Assembly: GCF_000816085.1 (NCBI RefSeq)
Contig: NZ_CP008747.1
Location: forward strand, 186,001 to 250,000
DNA: 64,000 bases
Direction: 5' to 3'
DNA from: Staphylococcus hyicus
GTDB taxonomy: Bacteria; Bacillota; Bacilli; Staphylococcales; Staphylococcaceae
Below, in pieces: positions 8,948-21,123 of the stretch. The stretch's first letter is position 1. Every line of letters begins with the position of its first letter. The translations under genes were made by a program, and so were the position numbers. A model generated the notes under the pieces. The model saw only the letters and a list, made by a program, of their open reading frames with translations, had not been told where the DNA came from and did no database searches.

Positions 8948-9715
8948 GTGGCGTTAATCGAAATGAATTATAAATCTAAAACGCTCGGTATGCATCAATC
9001 ATTTACGGTGATTTTGCCAGAAGACGACAGTTATTTTAATCTGAGTTGTAAGCCTAAATTATTAAAATCGCTGTTATTGTTACACGGCATATCAAGTGAT
9101 CACGCGTCTTATGTGCGTTATACAAGTATTGAACGTTATGCGAATAAACATCAATTAGCGATTATTATGCCGAGTGCAGATCATAGTTTTTATACGAACA
9201 TGAAGTATGGTCATAGCTATTATGACTATGTGCTAGAGGTGTGGGATTATGTGCATCAAGTATTACCATTATCACAAGAAAGAAAGGATCATTTTATTGC
9301 AGGTCATTCAATGGGGGGTTATGGCGCACTCCGTTATGCATTCACTGCAGGAGAACGTTTCGCCAAGGCAGCGCCTCTATCTTCGGCGATAGATGTTTCA
9401 CAAGTATACGAGTTTGTGTACCCTGATTTTAAACCTGCAGCGATTGCCGGTGATGATTACCATCCTATTGGTACAGAATATGACCCATATCATCTAGTAG
9501 AAGAAGCGATTGCAAATGACAAAGTGGTTCCGGAAATTGTCATGATGTGTGGCACTGAAGACCCACTATATGAAAGTAATGCTCAATTTTATGACTATAT
9601 TTCTAAACGCCACATCCCGAGCCGATTTATTGCAAATGCGGGTGAGCATGATTATGCCTATTGGGATAAAGCAATTAAAACAATTATTGAAATGTTTATG
9701 ACAGAAACGGAATAA
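8948..9715 (+). CDS. alpha/beta-hydrolase esterase (esterase D-like)
   Basis: A 255-aa cytosolic serine hydrolase starting at a GTG with an AAAGGAGTGA ribosome site. The nucleophile elbow GHSMGGYGALRYA is near residue 120, and the C-terminal GEHDYAYWD supplies the likely catalytic histidine. This places it in the esterase D / S-formylglutathione hydrolase-like group, though lack of a formaldehyde pathway nearby leaves the substrate open. The tight spacing to opuCD suggests co-transcription. A terminator follows. Confidence 0.8.
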   Translation: MALIEMNYKSKTLGMHQSFTVILPEDDSYFNLSCKPKLLKSLLLLHGISSDHASYVRYTSIERYANKHQLAIIMPSADHSFYTNMKYGHSYYDYVLEVWDYVHQVLPLSQERKDHFIAGHSMGGYGALRYAFTAGERFAKAAPLSSAIDVSQVYEFVYPDFKPAAIAGDDYHPIGTEYDPYHLVEEAIANDKVVPEIVMMCGTEDPLYESNAQFYDYISKRHIPSRFIANAGEHDYAYWDKAIKTIIEMFMTETE

Positions 9716-9718
9716 TAG

Positions 9719-9760
9719 GAACGCGTTCACTATGGTTAGCCATAAATGGACGCGTTTTTA
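9719..9760 (+). terminator. rho-independent terminator of the opuC operon
   Basis: Arms AACGCGT near 9720 and ACGCGTT near 9750, with an inner CTATGG/CCATA pairing, are followed by a T-rich tail directly after the esterase stop. Confidence 0.75.
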
Positions 9761-9787
9761 ATTTTATTTGTCATACATTGATAAACA

Positions 9788-9841
9788 TTGCAAATCGAAT
9801 GATGAAGGTCTATAATATTAAATCGTAATTATTACGATTTA
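9788..9841 (+). promoter_or_regulatory. Zur-controlled promoter
   Basis: A sigma-A promoter, TTGCAA (9788-9793) with 17 bp to TATAAT (9811-9816), is followed by a 23-bp perfect palindrome at 9819-9841 with core TCGTAATTATTACGA. The core matches the Firmicute Zur box TCGTAATNATTACGA exactly. The box covers the transcription start, so zinc-loaded Zur would block transcription and low zinc would release it. The motif is seen directly; regulation is inferred. Confidence 0.9.
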
Positions 9842-9844
9842 TAA

Positions 9845-12312
<2,468 letters not shown>

Positions 12313-12368
12313 AAGTAGCGCATTAATAGCCACATGTATTTGGCGAAGGCACAATAACTCACTTAGAC

Positions 12369-12392
12369 GAAACCGAAAATCTATTTTGAGAG
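12369..12392 (+). repeat. dispersed intergenic repeat, copy 1
   Basis: The 24 bp here match the reverse complement of 27397-27420 at 23 of 24 positions; the core is CCGAAAATC followed by (T/C)ATTTTGAGA. Both copies are intergenic. Confidence 0.6.
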
Positions 12393-12430
12393 CAAGATAA
12401 CTAGAAATTTTTGAGCGTATTTAAAAATAA

Positions 12431-12478
12431 AAAGCAGAGCTGACTAAACGCACGCGCTTAGTCAGCTTTCTGCCATTT
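12431..12478. terminator. hairpin terminator between convergent genes
   Basis: Perfect 10-bp arms AGCTGACTAA (12438-12447) and TTAGTCAGCT (12458-12467), with extra pairing GCAG/CTGC outside. It is placed between the Zur operon and the convergent arc operon and may serve both directions. Confidence 0.6.
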
Positions 12479-12659
12479 AAACTATGAATTACGCATTCAT
12501 TGCTACAGCATTACATGAAATCAAAAAGGTTTCTGTAACGCTCTAGATTTAAAGGTAACGCGCCTATAAAAGCGAGGCTAGGGTACCCATCAGAGTTTGA
12601 ATGTTTAATATAATGTCTTCTTGTTTTATAAGTGTCAAAATGTAATGGAGGATGATGAT

Positions 12660-13355
12660 TTATGTTTGAAATAGCTTTTTACAAATCATCCAAGTATGTT
12701 TATCTTTAAAAATGTAGTTCTCTATCATTAAGGAATGTACAATATGACTTACGCGTTCGCGTGACATACCAATTAAATCGGCAAGCAATTGTATCGTAAT
12801 GGCGTGGGTTAATTCATAATAGGATTCATGATTTGATCCTACATTTTCGCATAGCAAACGGATTAAATGAATGACTTTTTCACGCGCATTTTTACAATTT
12901 AAAATCATATTATGCTGAACGTGTTGATCTTTACTTAAAATGATTAACTCGTAAAATCGAGACAGTACTTCTGTATCGTGTTTTGATAACTTTTCGATTA
13001 AAAATAGTGGCACACTCAATATGTCGCAATCTGTTAATGCGATGCATGATTCATCGACTGAGGGTGTACGAAATAGTTTGTTGAGTGGAAAGCAATGATA
13101 CGCGCGATTCAGCCATTTGTAATGCGCACCATTATCGGCAAATGCTTCTCTCAATACGATGCCATGCATGATAAATTTGAGGTGCGTCATTTCAGTGGTG
13201 TCATAATAGATTACTTGGTTTTTATCGTAATGACGCAGAATAAAGTCTTCTGCGAAAATTTGTAATTGTGTGGGTGACACATGAATATAATGCGCAAATG
13301 TTTGGATCGCAACTTTTAAGTCTTTTGTATCTAACGTTTTATAATGCGTATTCAT
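12660..13355 (-). CDS. arcR: Crp/Fnr-family regulator of the ADI pathway
   Basis: A 231-aa cytosolic regulator with an N-terminal cyclic-nucleotide-binding-like beta-roll (about residues 20-135) and a C-terminal winged helix with recognition segment ADLIGMSRERVSHIV (about 190-205). It is the last gene of the arcA-B-D-C-R cluster, exactly where staphylococcal ArcR is found. ArcR activates the ADI operon without oxygen by binding TGTGA-6-TCACA-type sites; one such site lies upstream of arcA here. No N-terminal Fe-S cysteine cluster like that of FNR is visible. Confidence 0.92.
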   Translation of the reverse strand: MNTHYKTLDTKDLKVAIQTFAHYIHVSPTQLQIFAEDFILRHYDKNQVIYYDTTEMTHLKFIMHGIVLREAFADNGAHYKWLNRAYHCFPLNKLFRTPSVDESCIALTDCDILSVPLFLIEKLSKHDTEVLSRFYELIILSKDQHVQHNMILNCKNAREKVIHLIRLLCENVGSNHESYYELTHAITIQLLADLIGMSRERVSHIVHSLMIENYIFKDKHTWMICKKLFQT

Positions 13356-13374
13356 TTGAAATAACGTCCTTTAT

Positions 13375-14316
13375 TTATAAATGGATATGCGTGCCTGTTC
13401 CCCTCTCAATTGCCGCGTAGGCGTTGTCTAAATCTGTTATAATAACTTCTCTATTTGGATGATTTCCAATAAATTTAATCGCAGCTTCAATTTTAGGTAA
13501 CATGGAACCTTCTGCGAATTGTCCATCTTCAATATATGTTTTTAATGTTGCGACGTCAACGGATGTGAGCATCGTTTCGGTTGGCGTTTGATAGTTCACA
13601 TATACATTTGGAACGGCCGTTAAAATCATGAGTGTGTCCGCTTCTATCAATTCTGCTAAGGTTTCACTTGCGAAGTCTTTGTCAATAACTGCTTCAATAC
13701 CTTCATAACTGTCCTCTTTTTTAACGACTGGAATACCACCTCCGCCACACGCAATGACGATATTATCGTTGTCGAGTAATGTTTTAATCATCTCATGTTC
13801 TAAAATAGATACAGGAAGCGGGGACGGCACGACTTTTCGAAACCCTCGGCCAGCATCTTCTTTATAGACACTCTTTGAATCAATCCGTTGTAATTTTTCT
13901 GCTTCTTCTTTCGTGTAAAACGGTCCTATCGGTTTTGTCGGATGAAGTAGATGGGGGTCATGTGCATCGACTTCAACACGTGTTACGACCGTAGCGACTT
14001 GTTTTTTACTTTCAACTTTTCGAAGCACACGCGTCGTTTCAGTTTCTAGCCAGTATCCAATCATACCTTGCGTCATTGCGCCACATACATCTAGTGGCAT
14101 GGCTGGTGTTTCAGAACTATTAGATTTTGCTTGTTGAATCAACAAATTGCCAATTTGAGGTCCATTGCCATGTGAAAACACAATAGAGGCATCCGATTGG
14201 AATAAGGGTTCAAGTTTTTCAAGCGTTTCACGAATTGCAGCTTGTTGACTTGATGCGGTTGCTTCTTTATTTTGAATCGCGTTACCTCCTAATGCGATAA
14301 CGATTGTTTTAGGCAT
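13375..14316 (-). CDS. arcC: carbamate kinase
   Basis: Catalyses carbamoyl phosphate + ADP to ATP + CO2 + NH3, the ATP-yielding step of the arginine deiminase pathway. The 313-aa protein has the family motifs [10 protein letters not shown] at residues 5-14, [13 protein letters not shown] near 47, and CGGGGIPV near 190. Length is normal. It lies 16 bp downstream of arcD and 19 bp upstream of arcR within the operon. Confidence 0.95.
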   Translation of the reverse strand: MPKTIVIALGGNAIQNKEATASSQQAAIRETLEKLEPLFQSDASIVFSHGNGPQIGNLLIQQAKSNSSETPAMPLDVCGAMTQGMIGYWLETETTRVLRKVESKKQVATVVTRVEVDAHDPHLLHPTKPIGPFYTKEEAEKLQRIDSKSVYKEDAGRGFRKVVPSPLPVSILEHEMIKTLLDNDNIVIACGGGGIPVVKKEDSYEGIEAVIDKDFASETLAELIEADTLMILTAVPNVYVNYQTPTETMLTSVDVATLKTYIEDGQFAEGSMLPKIEAAIKFIGNHPNREVIITDLDNAYAAIERGTGTHIHL

Positions 14317-14332
14317 AAATATCTCTCCTGAC

Positions 14333-15751
14333 TTATATCACGGTAATGGAGTGGGTCATCAGTTTGACAATACCAATAAGTGCGAAGACTAAAATAAAAC
14401 CAATGACAATCCATTCGATAGCTTTCGGTTTTTTATTAAGATTGTGTTGTACTTTAATAAATACGATGACGCCTGGAATATACAAAATCATAGTGAGTAA
14501 TAAATATTCCAAGCCTGCCGCATAGATTAACCAAAGTGCATAGATTGATGCGATACAGCCAATCGTCCATTTCGTCACTGAAGTGCTTTGTTGTAAATAG
14601 TTATACTTTACAAGGTAAAATGCGCTAAACATATAAGGGATTAAAATCGCACTTGATGCGAGTGAAAACGCAAATTGATATGCACTTTCCGTAAATAACA
14701 TACTGATTAAGAAAAGTTGGACTAAAATATTCGTAATTAATAATGAATTGATTGGTGCACCGTTACGATTTTCTTTCGCAAACCATTTCGGGAAAAGGTT
14801 GTTTTTCGCAACGACATACGGCAATTCTCCTGCAAGTAAAGTCCAACCAAGCCACGCACCGAGCACGGAGATGATGAGTCCGATGTTGACAAATACGGCA
14901 CCCCAAGGGCCTACAATGTGTGCTAACACGTGTGACATTGAAGGATTACCTAATTCTGAGATATGATTTTGTTGAATGACACCTTGTGCGAGTACCGTCA
15001 TTAAAAAGTAAATGATAAGCACGGAAGTGAGTCCAATAACCGTGGCTGTACCCACATCTTTTTTACGTTTTGCACGGCTAGAAAATACAACTGCACCTTC
15101 AATACCTGTAAATATCCACACAGTTACGAGCATAATACTTTTTACTTGCAACAAAATAGAGGACCATTCTATGTGGTTGGATGATGTCCCGCTAAACCCT
15201 GCCATGAATGTATCAAAGTTAAATACAACCATCATACAGACGATGACAAGAAAAATAGGGATTAATTTAGCGACTGTAACGATACTATTAATAAATGCGG
15301 CGGTTTCTACACCTTTTAAAATTAAGAAATGCACACCCCAAAGTAAGATTGAGGCGACGATGATACTTGGTAACGTATTACCTTTTTGGAAAATCGGGAA
15401 AAAATTTCCAACTGCAGACATGAGCAATGTAGCATAGGCAACATTACCTAAAAATGCCGCGAACCAGTATCCCCAAGCACTACAAAAGCCGATAAAGTCA
15501 CCGAATCCAGCTTGTGCATAACTGTAAATGCCGCCATCTAAGTCTGGACGCGCATTTGTTAATGTTTGGAATACAAAAGCGAGTGCAATCATGCCAACAG
15601 CGGTAATACCCCAACCGATCATGAGGGCAAGGCCACCTGCCTGGCTTCCCATATCAGAGATGATATTAAACGCACCACCTCCAATCATAGAACCTATCAC
15701 AAGGCCAATGAGTGAAGATTTATTTAATTTTTGTTGGTGTTCATTTTCCAC
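14333..15751 (-). CDS. arcD: arginine/ornithine antiporter
   Basis: A membrane antiporter of the APC superfamily that imports arginine and exports ornithine for the ADI pathway. About 12 transmembrane helices; the N-terminal [14 protein letters not shown] is the APC substrate motif. An ATG at 15760 touches the AAGGAG ribosome site, so the GTG at 15751, nine bases from it, is the better start (472 aa) and matches the usual N-terminus. It lies between arcB and arcC, an 88-bp gap separating it from arcB. Confidence 0.93.
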   Translation of the reverse strand: MENEHQQKLNKSSLIGLVIGSMIGGGAFNIISDMGSQAGGLALMIGWGITAVGMIALAFVFQTLTNARPDLDGGIYSYAQAGFGDFIGFCSAWGYWFAAFLGNVAYATLLMSAVGNFFPIFQKGNTLPSIIVASILLWGVHFLILKGVETAAFINSIVTVAKLIPIFLVIVCMMVVFNFDTFMAGFSGTSSNHIEWSSILLQVKSIMLVTVWIFTGIEGAVVFSSRAKRKKDVGTATVIGLTSVLIIYFLMTVLAQGVIQQNHISELGNPSMSHVLAHIVGPWGAVFVNIGLIISVLGAWLGWTLLAGELPYVVAKNNLFPKWFAKENRNGAPINSLLITNILVQLFLISMLFTESAYQFAFSLASSAILIPYMFSAFYLVKYNYLQQSTSVTKWTIGCIASIYALWLIYAAGLEYLLLTMILYIPGVIVFIKVQHNLNKKPKAIEWIVIGFILVFALIGIVKLMTHSITVI

Positions 15752-15839
15752 GTGTTTCATCTCCTTATCATGAAAAGGGAAGGGCTAGTGCGTGATTCAT
15801 ACATATAAAATTGTTGTTACGTCTAGCCCATCACTTTAG

Positions 15840-16847
15840 TTATGCGAGTGTTGACGCCATCACAGATTTGATCGTATGCATACGGTTTTCTGCTTGGTCA
15901 AACACTTTTGATTGAGGACTTCTAAATACGTCATCAGTTACTTCCATTTCACGAATGCCGTATTTTTCTTCGATATCTTTACCATACATTGTATTTGTAT
16001 CATGGAACGCCGGTAGACAGTGCAAGAAAATGGTGTCATCGCGACCTGTTTTTTGCATTAAAGACGAATTAACTTGATAATCTTTTAATAAATTGATACG
16101 TGTTTCGAATTCACTTTCTTCACCCATGGAGACCCATACGTCTGTGTAAATCACGTGCGCACCTTTAACGGCTTCTTCAATATTATCTGTAACGACAACA
16201 GAACCACCATCGATATCGCCTCGTTTTTTAGCCATGTTGACGTAAGTTTCGTTCGGGAAGAGGGCCTTTGGTGTACAAATGCGCACATTTACGCCGAGCA
16301 TCGCGCCTGCAACCATCAGTGAGTGTGCCATGTTGTTACGGCCATCACCAATATAAGTAAGCGTGATACCTTCTAAATGCCCAAAATTTTCTTTAACTGT
16401 CATGTAATCTGCGAGCATTTGAGTCGGATGCCAAATGTCTGTTAAACCGTTCCATACAGGGACGCCGGAATGTTCGGCTAGTGCTTCGACCACGTCTTGA
16501 GAAAATCCTCGGAACTCAATCCCATCGAACATACGACCGAGTACTTTCGCAGTGTCTTCAACCGATTCTTTTTTACCCAGTTGAATATCATTTTTTCCTA
16601 AAAATTCCGGATGTGCGCCGAGATCAATTGATGCAACTGTGAAAGCAGCACGCGTACGTGTTGACGTTTTTTCAAAAAGTAATGCAATATTTTTACCATC
16701 TAAATAACGATGTTGGATACCATCTTGTTTGTAAGATTTTAATGTAATCGCAAAATCAATTAATGCTTCAAATTCTGCTTTCGTAAAATCGTTTTCTTTT
16801 AATAATGAACGTCCTTTTAAAGCGACTGGTTTGTGTAATTCCATCAT
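15840..16847 (-). CDS. arcB: catabolic ornithine carbamoyltransferase
   Basis: Converts citrulline + phosphate to ornithine + carbamoyl phosphate in the ADI pathway. The carbamoyl-phosphate motif STRTRAAF is near residue 58 and the ornithine-loop HCLPAFHD near 272. The start at 16847 follows a GAGGAGG site and gives the expected [15 protein letters not shown]-terminus (335 aa); an ATG 18 bp upstream overlaps the ribosome site and is rejected. It is 23 bp downstream of arcA. Confidence 0.95.
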   Translation of the reverse strand: MMELHKPVALKGRSLLKENDFTKAEFEALIDFAITLKSYKQDGIQHRYLDGKNIALLFEKTSTRTRAAFTVASIDLGAHPEFLGKNDIQLGKKESVEDTAKVLGRMFDGIEFRGFSQDVVEALAEHSGVPVWNGLTDIWHPTQMLADYMTVKENFGHLEGITLTYIGDGRNNMAHSLMVAGAMLGVNVRICTPKALFPNETYVNMAKKRGDIDGGSVVVTDNIEEAVKGAHVIYTDVWVSMGEESEFETRINLLKDYQVNSSLMQKTGRDDTIFLHCLPAFHDTNTMYGKDIEEKYGIREMEVTDDVFRSPQSKVFDQAENRMHTIKSVMASTLA

Positions 16848-16870
16848 TCTTTTTTTCCTCCTCAATGTCT

Positions 16871-18103
16871 TTAAATGTCTTCACGATATAAAGGTTGACT
16901 CATACAACGTGGGCCTCCACGACCGCGTACAAGTTCACCACCAGGAATTTCAATGACTTTCAAGCCTTTTTCACGTAGTAAGGTGTTAGAGACATAGTTT
17001 CTGTCATATGTCACAACAACGCCAGGACGGATACAAAGTGTATTCGACCCATCATTCCATTGTTCACGTGGACCATCGATTGTATCGCCATTACCTGTAG
17101 GAATGAATTCAATATTATCGATGTTTAACGCATCTTCTAAAGTTTGTTTTAGTTGGTTAGAATGGGTGATTTTAATGTTGTCATCACCGTTACATGGCTC
17201 AATCGTAAAGATATTCATATGACCTTCAGATTTAAGTATGGCAGCATGCATTGTAAATTTATCGTAATCAATCATCGTAAATACCGTATCTAAATGCATA
17301 AATGTACGACTTGTCGGAATTTCAATCGCAATGATTTTTTTGAACGTCGATGCAGGGTTGCTGAAAATGCTACGCGCTAAGCGTTCGATTGCTTGTGCTG
17401 ATGTTCGTTCTGAAATACCAATAGCAAGTACCTCTTTAGATAAGACAAGCTCATCGCCACCTTCAATGTTGAATGGACTATCACGATCAACCCAAACAGG
17501 AATGTCACTCTCTTTAAAGTCGGGGTGATGGTTCAAGATATATTGCATGAATATTGATTCACGGCGACGTGCGCGCCAATACATGCGGTTAATTGTAACG
17601 CCATTTCCAACCGACGCTTGAGGGTCGCGTGTGAAATAAAGGTTTGGCATTGGATCAAGATAGAATGGGTATTTATCATCCATATATTCAACGAGATGTG
17701 TCGTTTTTAAATTAATTTCTTCTTTTCGAACCCCAGCCATAATTTTGTCGACTAAACTTTGATTATCGAGTTTTGAAAAGAGGGCTTTAATTTCTGCTTC
17801 ATGCCCAAGAACTGTTTTACGAGATTCTGCTAAAATTTCATCGATAAATTGTGCACGAACTTGAGGTTCAGTTAAACTTTCTGCCGTCAGTTTTTCAAGG
17901 TATAGCACTTCTACACCTTCATTTCGTAAAACTTCTGCAAAATAATCATGTTCACGTTGTGCGACTTTTAAATAAGGAATGTCATCAAAAAGCAAGCCAT
18001 CTAAATAATCTGGAACGAGATTTTCAAGTTCTTTACCAGGGCGTTTAAGTAAAACGGTTTTTAAACGACCAATTTCACTGTTCACTTTAATCGTACGTTT
18101 CAT
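16871..18103 (-). CDS. arcA: arginine deiminase
   Basis: Hydrolyses arginine to citrulline and ammonia, the first step of the ADI route that yields ATP and counters acid. The 410-aa sequence has the family's catalytic set: FTRDP near residue 160, GGDE near 221, HLDTVFTM near 274 and the C-terminal GGPRCMSQP with the catalytic cysteine near 400. AAAGGAGG lies nine bases before the ATG. It heads the arc operon and its promoter carries an ArcR/FNR-like site. Confidence 0.96.
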   Translation of the reverse strand: MKRTIKVNSEIGRLKTVLLKRPGKELENLVPDYLDGLLFDDIPYLKVAQREHDYFAEVLRNEGVEVLYLEKLTAESLTEPQVRAQFIDEILAESRKTVLGHEAEIKALFSKLDNQSLVDKIMAGVRKEEINLKTTHLVEYMDDKYPFYLDPMPNLYFTRDPQASVGNGVTINRMYWRARRRESIFMQYILNHHPDFKESDIPVWVDRDSPFNIEGGDELVLSKEVLAIGISERTSAQAIERLARSIFSNPASTFKKIIAIEIPTSRTFMHLDTVFTMIDYDKFTMHAAILKSEGHMNIFTIEPCNGDDNIKITHSNQLKQTLEDALNIDNIEFIPTGNGDTIDGPREQWNDGSNTLCIRPGVVVTYDRNYVSNTLLREKGLKVIEIPGGELVRGRGGPRCMSQPLYREDI

Positions 18104-18136
18104 GTCGATTTTCCTCCTTTATGTGGTGATGTCTTC

Positions 18137-18179
18137 ACTATAAAGGTTTGAAAACGTTAACATCGTGATTTATTTCACA
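18137..18179 (-). promoter_or_regulatory. arcA promoter with ArcR/CRP-type site
   Basis: On the minus strand a TGTGA-6-TCACG site spans 18179-18164, one base short of the CRP/FNR-type consensus TGTGA-6-TCACA. A TATAGT -10 element lies at 18142-18137 with no good -35. The site centre falls about 41-42 bp upstream of the predicted start, the class II activation position. ArcR is the obvious candidate binder. Confidence 0.65.
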
Positions 18180-18345
18180 AATATAAAGAGGAATATTTCT
18201 TGTTTTAAAGATAGGTCTATGCACAAAAATTTATTTTTTTACATGTCATACGTGTTTTATTGCGGTACGAATTGGATAATGAATGAATATTTGTGTATAC
18301 ATCAAGTGTCAATTTGTCGTTGATACATTCTAATGCATAAACATG

Positions 18346-18804
18346 CTAAAGTTGATGCGCAGGGAAGAGCGTCGTTACGACGCAACGTGCAACCTCTGTC
18401 GAACGGGTCATAATCATTGTTGTATCATTCCCACTAACCGTGCCGATAATGTCAGGTAGGTTTAATGCATCAATATAAAAATTTATCGTTTGACCAAATC
18501 CTGGAGAGGATTGAATTAAAATACAATGGTTTATGACAGTAATACGTTGGATGTCATCAGTGTATAGCTTTTTTAGCATTTCCAGATATTTTGGTTTATC
18601 ATTGGAGATCAATTGATAGCGTGATCGATGATGTTGGGAAGGGACTTTATGTATATTTAACTGTAAAAAATCATTTGCAATGGTCGTTAGGCTAAAATGA
18701 ATGCCAAATCGAGCTTCTATAATATCGATCACATCTTGCTTTGATGTAATACAGTTATGTTGAACAATGATCTCGATAAATTTTTGTCTTTCTTCGCGTT
18801 TCAT
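18346..18804 (-). CDS. argR: ArgR/AhrC family arginine repressor
   Basis: A 152-aa transcription factor that senses arginine. The N-terminal winged helix (about residues 1-70) is followed by the hexamerisation and arginine-binding domain, with the partly conserved GTVSGNDTTMIMTRS motif near 120. The start is the ATG at 18804, after AGGAGGTG. It is next to arcA and in the same direction, 240 bp upstream, the common place for an ADI-associated ArgR paralogue; it may control arc genes rather than biosynthesis. Confidence 0.88.
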   Translation of the reverse strand: MKREERQKFIEIIVQHNCITSKQDVIDIIEARFGIHFSLTTIANDFLQLNIHKVPSQHHRSRYQLISNDKPKYLEMLKKLYTDDIQRITVINHCILIQSSPGFGQTINFYIDALNLPDIIGTVSGNDTTMIMTRSTEVARCVVTTLFPAHQL

Positions 18805-18970
18805 TTTTAGCACCTCCTAAATTAGTCCGCTGACCGCTTTATACATCAACTATCCAATAAATATTATTAACAAGTTCTTCAAATTAAAGCAAAAATAATA
18901 GTATTCATTTTTAGTGTAAAAATGTCAAAAATCTATGTTAAAGGCGTTATAATTAAGGATTTTTACGAAG

Positions 18971-19325
18971 TTGTGACAAAAGAAAGTGACGTTATAATTC
19001 GAGAATAAAGGTCGTAAACATATCATCGTTTACGTTATGTGAAAGGGGGTCTATATGCTATTTTGCAAACGCTATGGACACGATAGCTCAGCGTAGCTCG
19101 GGCAAGGTTTACCAAATGCACAAATTACAATGATTTCAAAGAGAGTTATGACTAGAAGGTGTTCACAATATTGGGAGATGGTGTATATGAAAACACCTCA
19201 TGACATAAGGATGCGTCACCATTTCGGTTACTTTGACATATGTGGAAAGTTAGAGCAACTAAAGCTTAAAAACATATTATATATAGAAAAAACACGTATC
19301 ATCACAATTGATGATACGTGCTTTT
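18971..19325 (+). ncRNA. possible small transcript with short ORF
   Basis: A promoter-like TTGTGA (18971-18976), 16 bp, TATAAT (18993-18998) leads into DNA with no long ORF. It has a hairpin CGTAAAC/GTTTACG at 19013-19034, a ribosome site GAAAGGGGG and a 13-codon ORF, ending at the strong terminator at 19293-19325. The predicted RNA is about 320 nt. It could be a regulatory RNA or a peptide messenger; nothing here matches a family I know. Confidence 0.35.
19055..19096 (+). CDS. 13-residue ORF (candidate leader or small peptide)
   Basis: MLFCKRYGHDSSA, beginning six bases after an AAAGGGGG ribosome site inside the candidate transcript. There is no homology that I recognise. Reported only because of the strong ribosome site and promoter. 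Confidence 0.25.
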   Translation: MLFCKRYGHDSSA

Positions 19326-19327
19326 TG
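19290..19327. terminator. bidirectional terminator
   Basis: Perfect 11-bp arms CACGTATCATC (19293-19303) and GATGATACGTG (19310-19320), flanked by an A-run on the left and a T-run on the right. It serves the minus-strand mqo-linked peptide gene and any plus-strand RNA upstream. Confidence 0.85.
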
Positions 19328-19331
19328 GGCT

Positions 19332-19442
19332 TTAGTATTCGATATTTGGTGCTTTGTTAACGTGTTGTTGATAACGTTTTAAAGCAGCAAATGCGCCGCC
19401 AAGGACGCCAACTACGACTGTTAATGTAACGAGTGCTTTCAT
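19332..19442 (-). CDS. 36-residue single-span membrane peptide
   Basis: A short gene with a clear AAAGGAG ribosome site before its ATG, 17 bp downstream of mqo on the same strand. The product has one hydrophobic segment at about residues 4-20 (LVTLTVVVGVLGGAF) followed by a basic, polar tail AALKRYQQHVNKAPNIEY. A bidirectional terminator lies right behind it, so it looks like the last gene of the mqo transcript. Function unknown; it could be an accessory of the membrane-bound malate:quinone oxidoreductase. Confidence 0.6.
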   Translation of the reverse strand: MKALVTLTVVVGVLGGAFAALKRYQQHVNKAPNIEY

Positions 19443-19459
19443 GCCGCAACGACTCCTTT

Positions 19460-20953
19460 TTATTCGTAATAGTTTAATTCAAGATCTTTAGATGTTTGTT
19501 TACGTGTTTTACGCATTAACGCCTCGTCTTCAATTAATGATTTACCATATGATGGAATCATTTTTTGAATTTTTGGCGTCCATTCAGAAGTTAATTCTGG
19601 GAAGTTCTTTTCAAGTACTTCTAATGCAACAGATACAGAAGTAGACGCTCCTGGTGATTCACCTAATAATGCGATAACTGTATGGTCTTGTGAGTTAACC
19701 ACTTCAGTACCGAATTGGATGAAACCTTTACCGTATTCTTCAGTATCTTTAATAACTTGAACACGTTTACCAGCAGTGTATAATTCCCAATCTTCATCAC
19801 GTGCTTCTGGGTAGAATGTACGTAAATGGTTCATACAACCTTCTTTTGTCATTAAAATTTGGTCGAATGAGTACTTGATTAAAGGTAAGTTTTTCGCTGC
19901 TGATGCAAGTAAAGTCATGATGTTGTATGGCTTAACTGAACGGAATAAGTCTAAGTTAGAACCATTTTTCAAGAATTTAGGACCTACACTTGCGAATGGA
20001 CCGAATAATAATGTTTTCTCACCATTAATATAACGTGTGTCTAAGTGAGGTACTGTCATTGGTGGTGTACCAGGTGGCTCTTTACCATATACTTTAACAC
20101 CGTGTTCTTCAACAACTTCTGGGTTTGTACATGTTAAGAATTGACCTGTAATCGGGAATCCACCTAAGTTTTTACTTTCAGGAATACCAGTTTTTTGAAG
20201 TAATGGAATTGCGCCACCGCCAGCGCCAATAAAGACGTGGTGTGCAATTTCAGTGAAGACTTTGCCGCTATTACGGTTACGGATTTTAACTTCCCATTTT
20301 TTATCTTCACGTTGCATAAAGTCGATTACTTCGTGGTTGTATTTCACTTCAGCATTGTCATGAGCTTCAATATTAGAAGTCATTTTGCGTGTTAATTCAC
20401 CGAAGTTAACATCTGTACCTTCATCGATTTTACTTGCAGCCATAATGTCGCTCGCATCGCGGCCTTTCATCATTAATGGCATCCATTTACGCATTACTTC
20501 GATATCTTCTGTATATTCGATGTTGTCGAACATCGGTGATTGTTTCATTGCTTCGTAACGATCTTTCAAGAACTTACGATTATTTACACCACGTACGAAA
20601 CTAATATGAGGTAATGGATTGATAAATTCACGTGGGTTTGAAATGTTTTTATTTTTTACTAGGAAGCCCCAGAATTGTTTTGAAATTTCAAACTCCTCGT
20701 TAATGTGTTTCGCTTTCTCGATGTCGATTGAACCATCTGGTTGTAATACCGTATAGTTCAACTCACATAGTGCAGCATGACCTGTACCAGCGTTGTGACG
20801 TTCATTAGAACTTTCAAGGCCTGGACGATCTAAGCGTTCATATAACTTGATGTTCCAGTTTGGTTCAAGTTCTTTAATCATTGAACTAAACGTAGTACTC
20901 AGTACACCAGCACCAACAACAATGATGTTTCTAGGTTCTGACTGATTAGACAT
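19460..20953 (-). CDS. mqo: malate:quinone oxidoreductase
   Basis: A peripheral membrane flavoenzyme that oxidises malate to oxaloacetate and reduces menaquinone. The FAD motif VVGAGVLSTTF is at residues 11-21, followed by ERLDRPGLESSNERHNAGTG, a hallmark of Mqo; GESPGASTSVSVA near the C-terminus is also typical. The 497-aa length is normal. The ATG at 20953, with an AAAGGTG ribosome site, is preferred to an upstream GTG. Staphylococci often carry two mqo copies; this one sits near the ADI cluster. Confidence 0.95.
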   Translation of the reverse strand: MSNQSEPRNIIVVGAGVLSTTFSSMIKELEPNWNIKLYERLDRPGLESSNERHNAGTGHAALCELNYTVLQPDGSIDIEKAKHINEEFEISKQFWGFLVKNKNISNPREFINPLPHISFVRGVNNRKFLKDRYEAMKQSPMFDNIEYTEDIEVMRKWMPLMMKGRDASDIMAASKIDEGTDVNFGELTRKMTSNIEAHDNAEVKYNHEVIDFMQREDKKWEVKIRNRNSGKVFTEIAHHVFIGAGGGAIPLLQKTGIPESKNLGGFPITGQFLTCTNPEVVEEHGVKVYGKEPPGTPPMTVPHLDTRYINGEKTLLFGPFASVGPKFLKNGSNLDLFRSVKPYNIMTLLASAAKNLPLIKYSFDQILMTKEGCMNHLRTFYPEARDEDWELYTAGKRVQVIKDTEEYGKGFIQFGTEVVNSQDHTVIALLGESPGASTSVSVALEVLEKNFPELTSEWTPKIQKMIPSYGKSLIEDEALMRKTRKQTSKDLELNYYE

Positions 20954-21123
20954 ATTTATCACCTTTCAAATTTAGTTATAACCATTAGCATAAGCTTATA
21001 TTTAAACGATATGCTCTAATTATATTACATTTACTTTTATTATGGAATTGCACAGATAAAGAAATTTTAAATTGTATGGCATAACCTTAGAAAAGTTAGG
21101 GATAAATACGGTATTATACGCTA

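Larger units (their letters stand above)
12313..12659. other. intergenic region between the Zur unit and arcR
   Basis: Holds a 24-bp dispersed motif at 12369-12392 (see the repeat entry) and a terminator hairpin at 12431-12478. Nothing coding was seen. Confidence 0.5.

Noticed and set aside
14748-15773. Long plus-strand frames antisense to arcD
   Set aside because: They are shadows of the arcD reading frame, with no ribosome sites.
19130-19360. Open frame of 76 codons on the plus strand before the mqo-linked peptide gene
   Set aside because: It runs through a strong terminator hairpin and into the antisense of a better-supported gene.
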